Positions 21,216-30,230 of a stretch of DNA of 64,000 nucleotides are shown piece after piece; position 1 is the stretch's first letter, and every line of letters begins with the position of its first letter. The notes below the pieces were generated by a model. That model was not told where the DNA came from. It was given only the letters and a program-made list of their open reading frames with translations, and searched no databases. The stretch is taken from the NCBI GenBank assembly GCA_963580455.1, contig OY756964.1, positions 23,348,001-23,412,000 on the forward strand. The letters are read 5' to 3'. The stretch is from Euonymus europaeus (taxonomy: Eukaryota > Streptophyta > Magnoliopsida > Celastrales > Celastraceae). Made by a program: the position numbers and the translations under genes.

Positions 21216-22395
21216 GAGCAAGTCCAAACCATGTACTTCATGTTAAGGTACATTTCTGGAGAGCATAAACCTTTGGCTCATCGGTTCATACTAAACTTTA
21301 CTTCCTCCAATTGGACTTGATGAACAACAACAGACATGCTTTTCCATATTTTAACTAAAAATTTATTTTCTTAGATCTCCATTCTAAACATCACCCATTT
21401 TAACAATTGACATTCTAACATCAACCCGATAAAATTTATATTTTAACGTCACCCTAACAACAGCCGAGTGATATGTTTTTATGTCGAGATACTTGCGTGA
21501 GTTTGATGTTTAATCTTTTGAGTTAATTTTAGCGAAAATGTGTAAATATTTTTAAAAAAAACTTGATTAATCAATTTGGTTTTAGTCGTTTTTATCAAAA
21601 AAAAAAAATTATAGAAGATGATAATTTGATTTCCGACTAATTTTTGATTGTTCAATGCATCAAACTTGAGTTTAAAATTCAATCAGTGTAATAGTGCACT
21701 TGAAAATCAAACAATGAAAATTTTGAAGTATGCAGAGTGAGAAATAAATAAAAGAATATGTAAAAAGTGGAAAAAAATTATATAGAAATATGTGTTTTGC
21801 TGATGTGAGTATATTGAGAAACACATTTTACTGATGTAAATAAATAAAAGAGATTCATGTGTATAATAGAATTGAAACCCAATTAAAGAATTTGAAATGG
21901 ATAAAAAGTGGAAAAAAATTATATAGAAAGATGTGTTTTGCTGATGTGAGTATATTGAGAAACACATTTTATTGATGTAAATAAATAAAAGAGATTCATG
22001 TGTATAATAGAATTGAAACCCAATTAAAGAATTTGAAATGGATAAAAATGATTTTACATTGGAGATGGTGTTAGAGCAAATGCAATGGTGAAAATATTTG
22101 GAGTGTTGAAAATTTTCGAGTATGTAGAGAGAGTGATTTGAAAAATTGTATTGAAAGATATATAAAATGATAGAAAAGTATGAGAGATGTTATTAAAACT
22201 TAATATTTGGAGTGTTCGTATATAAAAAATGAAAAAATTATATTAAAAATTATATTTTATATATATAATTATATTAAAAAATATATTTTACTGATTTGAA
22301 TAAATAGATGAAATTCATTTACGTATAATAAAAATCGGATCCATAAACAAAATTTAGACTGTTCGATAATCATAATGTAGCACTGAACTTGCTCG
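21216..22395. repeat. AT-rich transposon-derived block with tandem repeats
   Basis: The left side reads AGAGCAAGTCCAAACC and the right side, reversed, CGAGCAAGTTCAGTGC, like degraded terminal inverted repeats. Inside is a 141-bp unit, present twice (listed separately), and a third diverged copy near 22255-22345. A related AGAGCAAATGCAATGG phrase occurs at 22074, which suggests nested elements. No protein is encoded. Confidence 0.4.
21761..22042. repeat. 141-bp tandem duplication
   Basis: Units 21761-21901 and 21902-22042 are almost identical. I see only a few differences, such as GAAATATG against GAAAGATG and TTTTACTG against TTTTATTG. Each unit starts TAAAAAGTGGAAAAAAATTA. Confidence 0.85.
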
Positions 22396-22400
22396 AAAGA

Positions 22401-22688
22401 CTCGAATGTTAATTTGAATTAAATTATAGGAGACCGCATATTATTTAATTATTATTTGTCGGGAGCGTACTCCACAAGCCTCACCTGTCATTACGAACCA
22501 ATAATAATTTGACACGTATAGGCGGGAAAACTTGTCGAATAGAACTCAAATGTTAATTTCAATTAAAGTAAAAGTAAATGATGGCAGGCATATTATTATT
22601 TATTTGTCGGAAGCGTATCCGGCGCCTCCTTGTCTATGGCGGGATCAATAATAATTTGACACGCCGCCGATATTATTAAATCCTACTC
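22401..22688. repeat. two diverged 144-bp direct repeats upstream of the Rep-like frame
   Basis: Units begin CTCGAATGTTAATTTGAATT (22401) and CTCAAATGTTAATTTCAATT (22545). Each then contains GCATATTATT, TTATTTGTCGG(G/A)AGCGTA and AATAATAATTTGACACG. The second unit ends GCCGCCGATATTATTAAATCC just before the TATA stretch of the Rep-like frame. They are clearly related by eye, perhaps three-quarters identical. Confidence 0.7.
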
Positions 22689-22692
22689 CTCC

Positions 22693-22700
22693 TATATATA
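22693..22700 (+). promoter_or_regulatory. candidate TATA box for the Rep-like frame
   Basis: TATATATA lies 63 bp upstream of the ATG at 22763, in an otherwise mixed sequence. It would give a leader of roughly 35 bases. No transcript evidence is available. Confidence 0.35.
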
Positions 22701-22762
22701 TCTATATCAGCTCCACTTTACATATAGTGGAGTCTCCAGACTCCAGAGCATTCTTGCAAAGC

Positions 22763-23752
22763 ATGCCTCGATTTCCGTCTTTCCGGCTTTACTCTAAAAA
22801 CATATTCCTCATCTACCCTCAATGTTCAATCCCCATTTTCATTCTTTTAGAATTTCTGAAAGAATTTTTTCCAGATAAACCTCCATACTATATCAGAGTT
22901 TTATCAGAAACCCACGAAGATGGTAGCCTCCACCGTCGATGTCTACTGCAATTCGAATACAAATTCGAGACACAGAATCAAAGTTTCTTCGATATCTCCC
23001 ATGGAGGTCGATCGTTCCATCCGAACGCCCAGGGAGCTAGAAACGCTGCTGCAGTGAAAGAGTTCATCTCCAAACACGGCGAGTTCGTCGATTCCGGCAC
23101 TTTCAGAGGAGGTAAGACTACGACTAGATCTAAAAACGAAATATATTCCAAGATCTTATCAACAGCCAGAAACAAAGATCAATTTCTGTCCATGGTTCAA
23201 GAACGAGATCCGAAATCCTTCTTCCGCTATAAAAACAATCTGAAATATGCGGCGGAGGCATTATTCCCTTATGTTTCTGAATTTACATATTTTCCAAAAT
23301 GCCCTAAACCTTTATTAGAATGGGCTTATTCTAGTTTGGGTATTGGGCCTTATTCTGGTCCATTAGAGATGCGGCCCAAGTCTTTGATTATAGAAGGAGG
23401 GCCCAAGACTGGCAAGACTCAGTGGGCGAGATCATTGGGTCCACACAATTACTATGCTGGACCTGGACCCATGGATTTTCGAAATCATAGAGATGATGTC
23501 ATGTATAACGTCATGGACGAGGTCGATCCTAAGTTTTTTAAATATTTTAGATCTTTCATCGGAAGCAAAACGGATTTGACTGTAGATGTGAGGTACGGTA
23601 AACCTCGGACAATTAAAGGCGGAATTCCTTGCATTGTGCTTTGCACTAGTGCTGCGTCTTACTTTACTTATTTTTCTAAGGACCCAGCCTCTCTAGAATA
23701 TGTTCGATGTAATGCTTATTTTGTATTTATTCATGATAGTGAGTTGTTTTGA
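22763..23752 (+). CDS. endogenous geminivirus-like replication-associated protein (Rep), intact frame, altered catalytic sites
   Basis: An uninterrupted frame of 329 residues from the ATG at 22763; the open frame upstream of it has no ATG. The layout matches plant-virus Rep: rolling-circle motif I (FLIYPQC, 15-21), motif II region (LHRRC, 56-60), motif III region (VKEFISKHGE, 98-107), then the SF3 helicase with Walker A (GGPKTGKT, 212-219), Walker B (VMDEVDP, 250-256) and motif C (IVLCT, 291-295). Three key residues are changed. The second histidine of the HUH pair is arginine (R59), the nicking tyrosine is phenylalanine (F101), and the motif C asparagine is threonine (T295). Walker A is kept. 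Family Rep proteins are about 350 residues and nick DNA to start viral replication; this copy should not nick. It is a genomic relic or an adopted gene, not a live virus. No coat protein or other viral gene was found next to it. Confidence 0.93.
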   Translation: MPRFPSFRLYSKNIFLIYPQCSIPIFILLEFLKEFFPDKPPYYIRVLSETHEDGSLHRRCLLQFEYKFETQNQSFFDISHGGRSFHPNAQGARNAAAVKEFISKHGEFVDSGTFRGGKTTTRSKNEIYSKILSTARNKDQFLSMVQERDPKSFFRYKNNLKYAAEALFPYVSEFTYFPKCPKPLLEWAYSSLGIGPYSGPLEMRPKSLIIEGGPKTGKTQWARSLGPHNYYAGPGPMDFRNHRDDVMYNVMDEVDPKFFKYFRSFIGSKTDLTVDVRYGKPRTIKGGIPCIVLCTSAASYFTYFSKDPASLEYVRCNAYFVFIHDSELF

Positions 23753-25235
23753 TTTGTCTTCACTTTTCAGTTTGTGGTTGCGTATCACTGCTGTTGTAAT
23801 GATGGTAAGAGAGTATTCTGATAAAAGTATTGCGAATATTTGAGTCCTGATTAATGGATATTTTTCAGCATAGCCATTCTTCACCTTCCAAATCGACGAT
23901 ACGAATGACATAGAACAGTAGTGACCGAGGCTTTTTCTGCAGGACAGCCTTTATAACCAGGTTAAACCACAGTAACACACTATCCTTGTTAGGGATAAAT
24001 ATTGTAAGACATGCAATAATATTGTACTTGTAGTATTTATTAATAAGAGTTTTTATTCTTTTTCAATGAAAAGTCAGTTTTCTAATAATATAATGTCGTG
24101 TGCTTGTTTTTGTATATTATATAGTAAATGATCTGGTGTGTAGAGTTCGGCTTTTATACAAGAGATTAAATCATTAGTTTTTATAAGTATTAGTTCACAG
24201 TCTAAGATGACATTCAGAAAGTCATCGGTATGATTGTAGTACATCATTAAATATGTTTATCTTGTTTATGAGAACATTATAATTTCGACTACATCTGTTA
24301 GTACATTTGTGTGTAATGAACTGAATCAATTCAAATAAAATGTTTTTATATTGACTATATAAGACAAATACCTTATAACTATTGTGAGTGCTTATACTCT
24401 AAATCATGATACAAATAATATGAACGATCATGAATCGAATATTGTTTTGAGTCACATAAGATTGAGATTCGTTTATGAGTCAATAAACTCAGTGAGTTAG
24501 ATAATAGTAGTACATTATTAATTTAGAATATTGTTTGTTGAAAGAATCCATGTCTGGATTTAGAGATTGAGGATACCTCTAAAAAAAGTTTATATGTTTT
24601 GATCGTGTCAAACATTATATGTGAATTTAATTATTTGGCACGATAAATAAACTTCTTAACATGGTGAGTTAATAAACATTTAATATATAGCTCGTAATAT
24701 ATTTTAAGATGGACACAATTTTTTGGTGGAGTGAATTGTAATTTAACAAAAGAAGAAAATTGATTATATAAATCAATTTTTTTTGGAATATTATGTCAAA
24801 TTATATTTGTTAAGAGGTCATTGTAGTGCCTCTATGTAAAGAACTCAAAGTGGTCTAGGGTTATGCACTTTTTTTAGCCCAATAGAACAAAAATCAAAAC
24901 CTTAGAAGCTTTATTTCTTCCACTAGAGATAGAGTTCGGAGAAGGAGGTGACATGGCAAAAGACTCTAGTGTTTCAAGCTTCTATTCCGGCGATCTATTC
25001 ATTTTTTGTTCGTTGTGTCCTTCATGATTGGAGAAGAAAAAGTTGTTCGTCGTTACTTGATCGGCGTGCATATTTTATTAAGATCAAATCAGACAAATCT
25101 TATTAGGTATGAAACCTGTGACGAAAGTAAGTAAAACGGATCAAATTTTTTAATCTAGTTTGCTTGGGTGCTCTATCAACTAGAGCATCCTTTCAAATTA
25201 ATATGTTGCATACCCTTCAATCTCTAAAGGCACTA
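23753..25235. other. gene-free AT-rich DNA downstream of the Rep-like frame
   Basis: No reading frame, viral gene or confident repeat was seen. The style of the text near 24900-25130 resembles long noncoding ends of LTR elements, but I found no matching second copy. Confidence 0.35.
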
Positions 25236-25239
25236 ATCA

Positions 25240-25740
25240 ACTATTTTATACCAGGAAGAGGAAGGACCCTCACAGTGACAAGGAATATGGTCCATAGTTT
25301 TCGGAGTTGCAAACAACGGGGACATACATTCTCAGCCTGAGTGATAATATAGTTATTAGCTAGTGAGTCTCTGGAGGAAATCTTTGTTTGAAGCAAAATC
25401 CATGAGAAGACTCTCATCTTAGTGGCTGCTATTCCTTGCCAGACAAAAGTAGATGATTGAGGGTTGCCATGAATGGATCCGACTGAAAAGACACCCTTTG
25501 AAGTGAATTTTCAGATTACCTTATTTGCACTATCAAGACCAAGAGTGGTCTGTCGCAAACACTACGGTATGCCCTCAATTAGAGCCTCTTCCCACAAGAA
25601 CAACCTTCTCCTCCTAAAATCCCATTCCCACCTTGGATTCATCCAAGAGCCCATCATTCCAGTTGGCTCAACCTTCTCCTCCATATACGATTGCCTTTTG
25701 GAATTCCAAATATGGTGAGCAGATCAACACTTTCCTCAGA
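25240..25740 (-). pseudogene. LINE fragment (3' end of ORF2, zinc-binding RT tail)
   Basis: Read on the minus strand, broken segments give RRRLFLWEEALIEG, then SKGVFSVGS, then WQGIAATKMRVFSWILLQTK, followed by an ENVCPRC zinc-binding end. This order is typical of the last part of L1-type LINE polyproteins in plants (zf-RVT domain). The frame is interrupted by stops and shifts; reverse transcriptase proper and the endonuclease are missing. It is a dead remnant. Confidence 0.75.
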
Positions 25741-26685
25741 ATTAATTAGTCAAAAGAGAAGCCTGCCATTTTGTTGTAAAATGTCAAGGCGCATAGGAGG
25801 TCCTTGCTCGTCCTTGATACAGGGTTACTGCTACTAAGAACAGCAGATAAAAAAGAGTAGAGATAGTGGAGGATGCTGTGGACCAATCTGAGCCAACAAA
25901 TAAGCTAAGTTCTCGTCTAGTGGACATGGTGAGGGAATCAGAACTTATACTGGTGTAGATTTTGTTGGATTTAAAGGATAATTAAAGTCATTAAGGGGTG
26001 AATTAGATAATTGGTTTCAATGTGTCATTAGTGATAACATTGAAAGCATGTGAATTGTGAATAGTTGGTGAAAGAGCAAAAGTTTCAACCATTGAATCAC
26101 TAAATAGGCCAAGTTAATGAGCTGAGTCCTTGTCAGCTTAGGGAATGGCCAATGTGGGTAGCTGGGGGTGGGGGTGTAATTCCCTCCTCTACAACACACT
26201 ATTGCCAATATAAATAACAACTTCATCTAATCATGTACAACGTATTTTTTCTGGTTATAAAAAATCGCACCAAATATGTTTGTTCTTTCATAACAATGTT
26301 ATATGAGCCTGAATTCGAGACGTCAATCTCCCGTGTATAAAAATATTTCATGATATTATGCCAAAGTTCAGTGCGTCATCACGAGAGAATACACATAGCT
26401 CCCCAAGTTAGCGAAGATCCAAAGTTGCACAAATGGATCAAAATTATGTTATCCATGGGGACCAACAGATCAAATCCACGTATAGTGCAGAATTTGAGTT
26501 TCAAGATATCTTGGTTGTAAGATATACATAACCACAACATAATGCACATTTATAGCACATTCTGAATCTACAATATCCCTTCACGTAGAGACCACAAAAG
26601 GAATACCCTAGTATGACATTTCATCCGGTCCACTACCAATGTGATCTATCATGGCAAACGAATCATAAATTGTTTTTTTTAATAC
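25741..26685. other. gene-free DNA
   Basis: No gene, inverted repeat or simple repeat of note was recognised here. Confidence 0.35.
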
Positions 26686-26694
26686 ATGTTTAAA

Positions 26695-27502
26695 GGGATA
26701 AGGGCTGCAGGAGCCTATGTACTTTCATATTAGGATCGATTAAGCCCCTCTATAATTTTTTGACTTAAACAAGCCCTTGTACTATGAGTTTTGGTATAAG
26801 TTAGTCACTCATACAATATTTTGTCAAGAATATCGTCAAGCTGCCGTTAAATTGCTGAAGTTATATACGTTATAGATCAACCAAGACCTCATACTTGATA
26901 AAATGGGTCATTTAAACCCTTGTACCTGTCAAAAATGGTTCAATAATGCCCTCATATCACATTTAGAAAAATCAAAAGCATTATTGTTGGTTTGCATTTG
27001 AACCTTCTTCAGCTACCTCATCCCAACCTCCATCTCCGACAACTTCATCTAACCTCCATCTTCTTCAGAAAAATATGCTAGCTCGTTCGCATACCAAGCA
27101 GCACTAGATAAATTGATTCAAGCCAAGTAGATATAAGCATGGTTTGGGGGGTAGAATTATGCGATAAAATCGGAATCGCCAAAGGCCAGAGGCGGAGGGA
27201 TATCACCGGTGTGTAGAGAGGAGAGAGGAGGCTGAGGGAATTTAAGATTAGCCACAAATTTGTAATTAATTTTTTTTTAATTATTGCTTGCCATGTCAGA
27301 ATATCACATTTCATTTACATTTTTGAAAATAAAAATCATGTCATATGTTATTTGTCACATAAGTTGTTTTTAACTGTTATTTGACGGAAGAGCTAACGGA
27401 TATCACTTTCCAAAGTTGAAGGGCTTATTTAGTCCAAAAAAAAGTACGAGGGCTTAATTGACCCTTTTTACAAAGTAGAAGGGTTTTTCCGGACCTGATC
27501 CC
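26695..27502. mobile_element. non-autonomous Mutator-like TIR element, 808 bp
   Basis: The left end reads GGGATAAGGGCTGCAGGAGC and the right end, reversed, GGGATCAGGTCCGGAAAAAC. The inner parts agree further on (GATCGATTAAGCCC against GGTCAATTAAGCCC, then AGCCCTTGTACT and AGCCCTCGTACT), so the terminal inverted repeats are about 90 bp or longer. It is flanked by 9-mers ATGTTTAAA (26686-26694) and ATATTTAAA (27503-27511), with one difference; a 9-bp duplication is the Mutator signature. There is no transposase frame, so it needs a helper. Confidence 0.75.
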
Positions 27503-27678
27503 ATATTTAAATAGTAACTATCAAGTTTAATCTAGGCGGTAAATTTCACTAACAACATTGTTTTCATCGTGTGAACGTTGGCCAAACCTTACCCGGTTTG
27601 TTGAGTGCCAAAACTTATGCTAGAATCTAACAATTCAAATTTAATTATGCAAATGATAAACTTATATAGTACTAGTGT

Positions 27679-27703
27679 CACTCCCGTGCGTTGCACGGGA
27701 GTG
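27679..27703 (-). repeat. terminal hairpin of the Helitron candidate
   Basis: CACTCCCGTGC and GCACGGGAGTG pair perfectly (11 bp) around a 3-base loop. CTAG lies four bases beyond the stem (on the minus strand), as expected at a Helitron 3' end. Confidence 0.7.
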
Positions 27704-28867
27704 TTGTTCGATTTGTATTGATTGTATTTAGAAGACCAGTAAATTGATTTAGATTCGTCATTTCAATCTTGTGTGAACTACTTCTATGGCGTTAATTTGT
27801 TTAAAAAGTAAAATTATGGTCCGGAAAGATTAATCTCTAATTTATAACAATTACACCAGTGCATTTGCATAAGAACTCTTAACCAAAGAGTTAGTCAATA
27901 ATGGAGCAACTTCACCATTGTGTTGCTACCAACTGAAGACTGTCTAATGAACACAGATGGTAAAAGCCATGTTGGAGAAACAAAAGGTGTACTACGGATC
28001 TTGCTTTAAAAATAAAAGTACAAATCAAAAGTATTTACCACAGCCTTCGAACTAGATTATTCATGAAAAGTTTCATAGTTTACTGTACTTATCAGATCTG
28101 AAAGTTAGCAAGCACATATGATTTAATGTGAGAGAGATCACGACTGCATGCCCTATACAAAATATCAGAGAAGGAAATATTGATAGTAAACATTTATTGA
28201 AAGACAACAATAAGTGAGTAATTTCCAAGCAAAGAGTATGAAATATGGGACATCAAGTACATGAATGAGCAAATCCTCATTTATCCATAACTCCTACAGG
28301 GCCGGTAGCCAGTGCTATTGATCCATATATTTTGATGATATACAAAGGAGCTTCTTTCCCATTAAAAACCTGCAGGAACAGCTCCAAAGGCATCTTAATT
28401 GCAGAAATTGAGTCCTCTTTTCAGTAGTCCATTTATCACCTACTAAAATTCACAGGATTTGTGGAAAAAAAATAAAAATTTGGCAAGGTAAAATCCAAAA
28501 AAGGGAAAAAAAATTGCAATCATAAATCCAAGACTGGAACAGCAAGAAGGAAAGGCTCCAGAACAAATGCAATGGAACTTACCCACAGTGCTGCTCCCAT
28601 TCTCAAGAGTAATAGGAAAATGCAATGGAATGAGATCATCAATGGAATTACAGAAGAAAGCACATGCATTAGTTGCAGTATAGTTCTAGCCATCTTGGGA
28701 CCTATTTATTGGACCAAAATCAACTAATAGGATTTAATATCAACCTAGTGGCTATAGTGCCCATCAATTTCTGTGTGAAGGAAGAAGAAAATAGGAGAGA
28801 AGATACTTCAGAGCCAGAGCCAGAAAAGAAACCCAAAACAAAGGTTATAATGCAACCAAAACATAAG

Positions 28868-29019
28868 CTAAACTCGATTAAGATGAACAAAAATTTGGTA
28901 GCCTCCGATCATCCATTGCTCAGGAAGAGCATCCATGTCATGATCAAACTCCCACAAATGATGCTCCACTACCTTTTCCTCAAATAAGTCATATTGACTT
29001 GCATCAAATATTGCGTTAT
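28868..29019 (-). pseudogene. exon-like fragment resembling the PAT1 N-terminus
   Basis: After an acceptor-like TTGTAG, the minus strand stays open for about 50 codons with strongly protein-like composition: DNAIFDASQYDLFEEKVV, then LWEFDHDMDALPEQW, and a TAG stop at 28868. The FDASQY phrase recalls the N-terminal motif of plant PAT1 decapping activators. Only this short piece is present. It could be a captured gene fragment in the Helitron candidate or an exon of an unknown gene. Confidence 0.35.
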
Positions 29020-29381
29020 CTACAATGTCATAAGAGAATAGTCACCTATTTGAACCAAGAAGAACCATACAATGATGATAATGTCACTTCTTACAAAGAT
29101 TATTTGATTTATTTCATATGTTAAGCATAATCGTAGTAGGAAAAAACCGTGTAACCAACAAAATTTGGACTCCTTGGGTTGTTAATCATGTTCCAATGCA
29201 ACACACAAATAAAGTCTACATTAGATATAACCTATATTTCAAATCAATACATCAAAAGAATATACACATCAATATCCAATATCCTGATAGCTATTATTTT
29301 TTCTTAGAAACAATCCGTACCCCATTTGAATCTATCGATGTGATATATGCCTAAAAATTTAGCTAAGAATTTCATAATTAT

Positions 29382-29597
29382 TTCAATAAGATAGAATAAA
29401 AAATTTAGATGGTATGCAGCCATCCCAAAATAAGAACCTACAAAAGGAAGTCAAAGTTTGGACGATGATCAAGAAACAACAATTAAACAAAGATAGAGAA
29501 GAATTAAAACACACTTGCTCAGATTAAAGTTTGTAAACGCACTATTCTTGACTCGATAGTGACATCACCTGCAATAAAGATCACAAAGCATTAGTTA
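29382..29597. repeat. direct repeat copy A inside the Helitron candidate
   Basis: About 216 bp, repeated at 29905-30121 with scattered differences. Both copies start TTCAATAAGA and end CAAAGCATTAGTTA. On the minus strand each contains a roughly 52-55 base exon-like unit between TTGCAG and GTGTGTTTT. Confidence 0.8.
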
Positions 29598-29904
29598 AGA
29601 AATACATAAAAAATTAGAAGAGTTGGTGAAGTGGCAAAATTGACATATGAGAAATTGCCATGAAAAGAACCACATGTATTTAGAAGGATCTCAGAGCTAT
29701 CAAGGAAAAAAATATTCAGCCAGAAAACTAAAGGATAGCTGTCAACAGAAACCAAAGAGATGCAAATAAAACACAAAACCAATAAGAGATGTCGTAAACT
29801 TTAACAAAAAATAAACCTATAATCAAATCTATCCCCCTCAATTCAAATAAACCTATAATCTAGCCATCTTGGAGCCTATAAACTGGACCAAAATTCCCCC
29901 TCAA

Positions 29905-30121
29905 TTCAATAAGACAGAACAAAAAATTTAGATGGTATGTAGCCATCCCAAAAATGACAACCGAGAAAAAGAAGTTAAAGTTTGGACGATGATCAAGAAA
30001 CCACAATTAAACAAAGATGAAGAAGAATTAAAACACACCTGTCCAGATTAAAGTTTATAAACGCACTATTCTTGCCTCGATAGTGACATCAGCTGCAATA
30101 AGGATCACAAAGCATTAGTTA
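29905..30121. repeat. direct repeat copy B inside the Helitron candidate
   Basis: The second copy of the passage at 29382-29597, offset by about 523 bp. A further short shared stretch (CTAGCCATCTTGG) occurs at 28686 and 29860, so a longer segment may have been duplicated and then partly lost. Confidence 0.8.
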
Positions 30122-30133
30122 CAGTTATTAACT

Positions 30134-30230
30134 AATAAAAACCCAACCAAGCACATATGAAGAAACATTTGAGGGAGTATTCTTTGCAATTAAAATAATA
30201 ATAAAAACCCAACCAAGCACATATGAAGAA
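30134..30230. repeat. 31-bp direct repeat, two copies 66 bp apart
   Basis: The phrase AATAAAAACCCAACCAAGCA plus CATATGAAGAA occurs at 30134-30164 and again at 30200-30230 without change. Confidence 0.85.

Noticed and set aside
22655..22680. Geminivirus nick-site nonanucleotide
   Set aside because: The phrase found is only similar; the exact conserved nine bases and a stem-loop are absent.
24000..25130. Possible solo LTR or noncoding retroelement end
   Set aside because: The style of the sequence suggested it, but no TG...CA ends, target duplication or second copy could be found.
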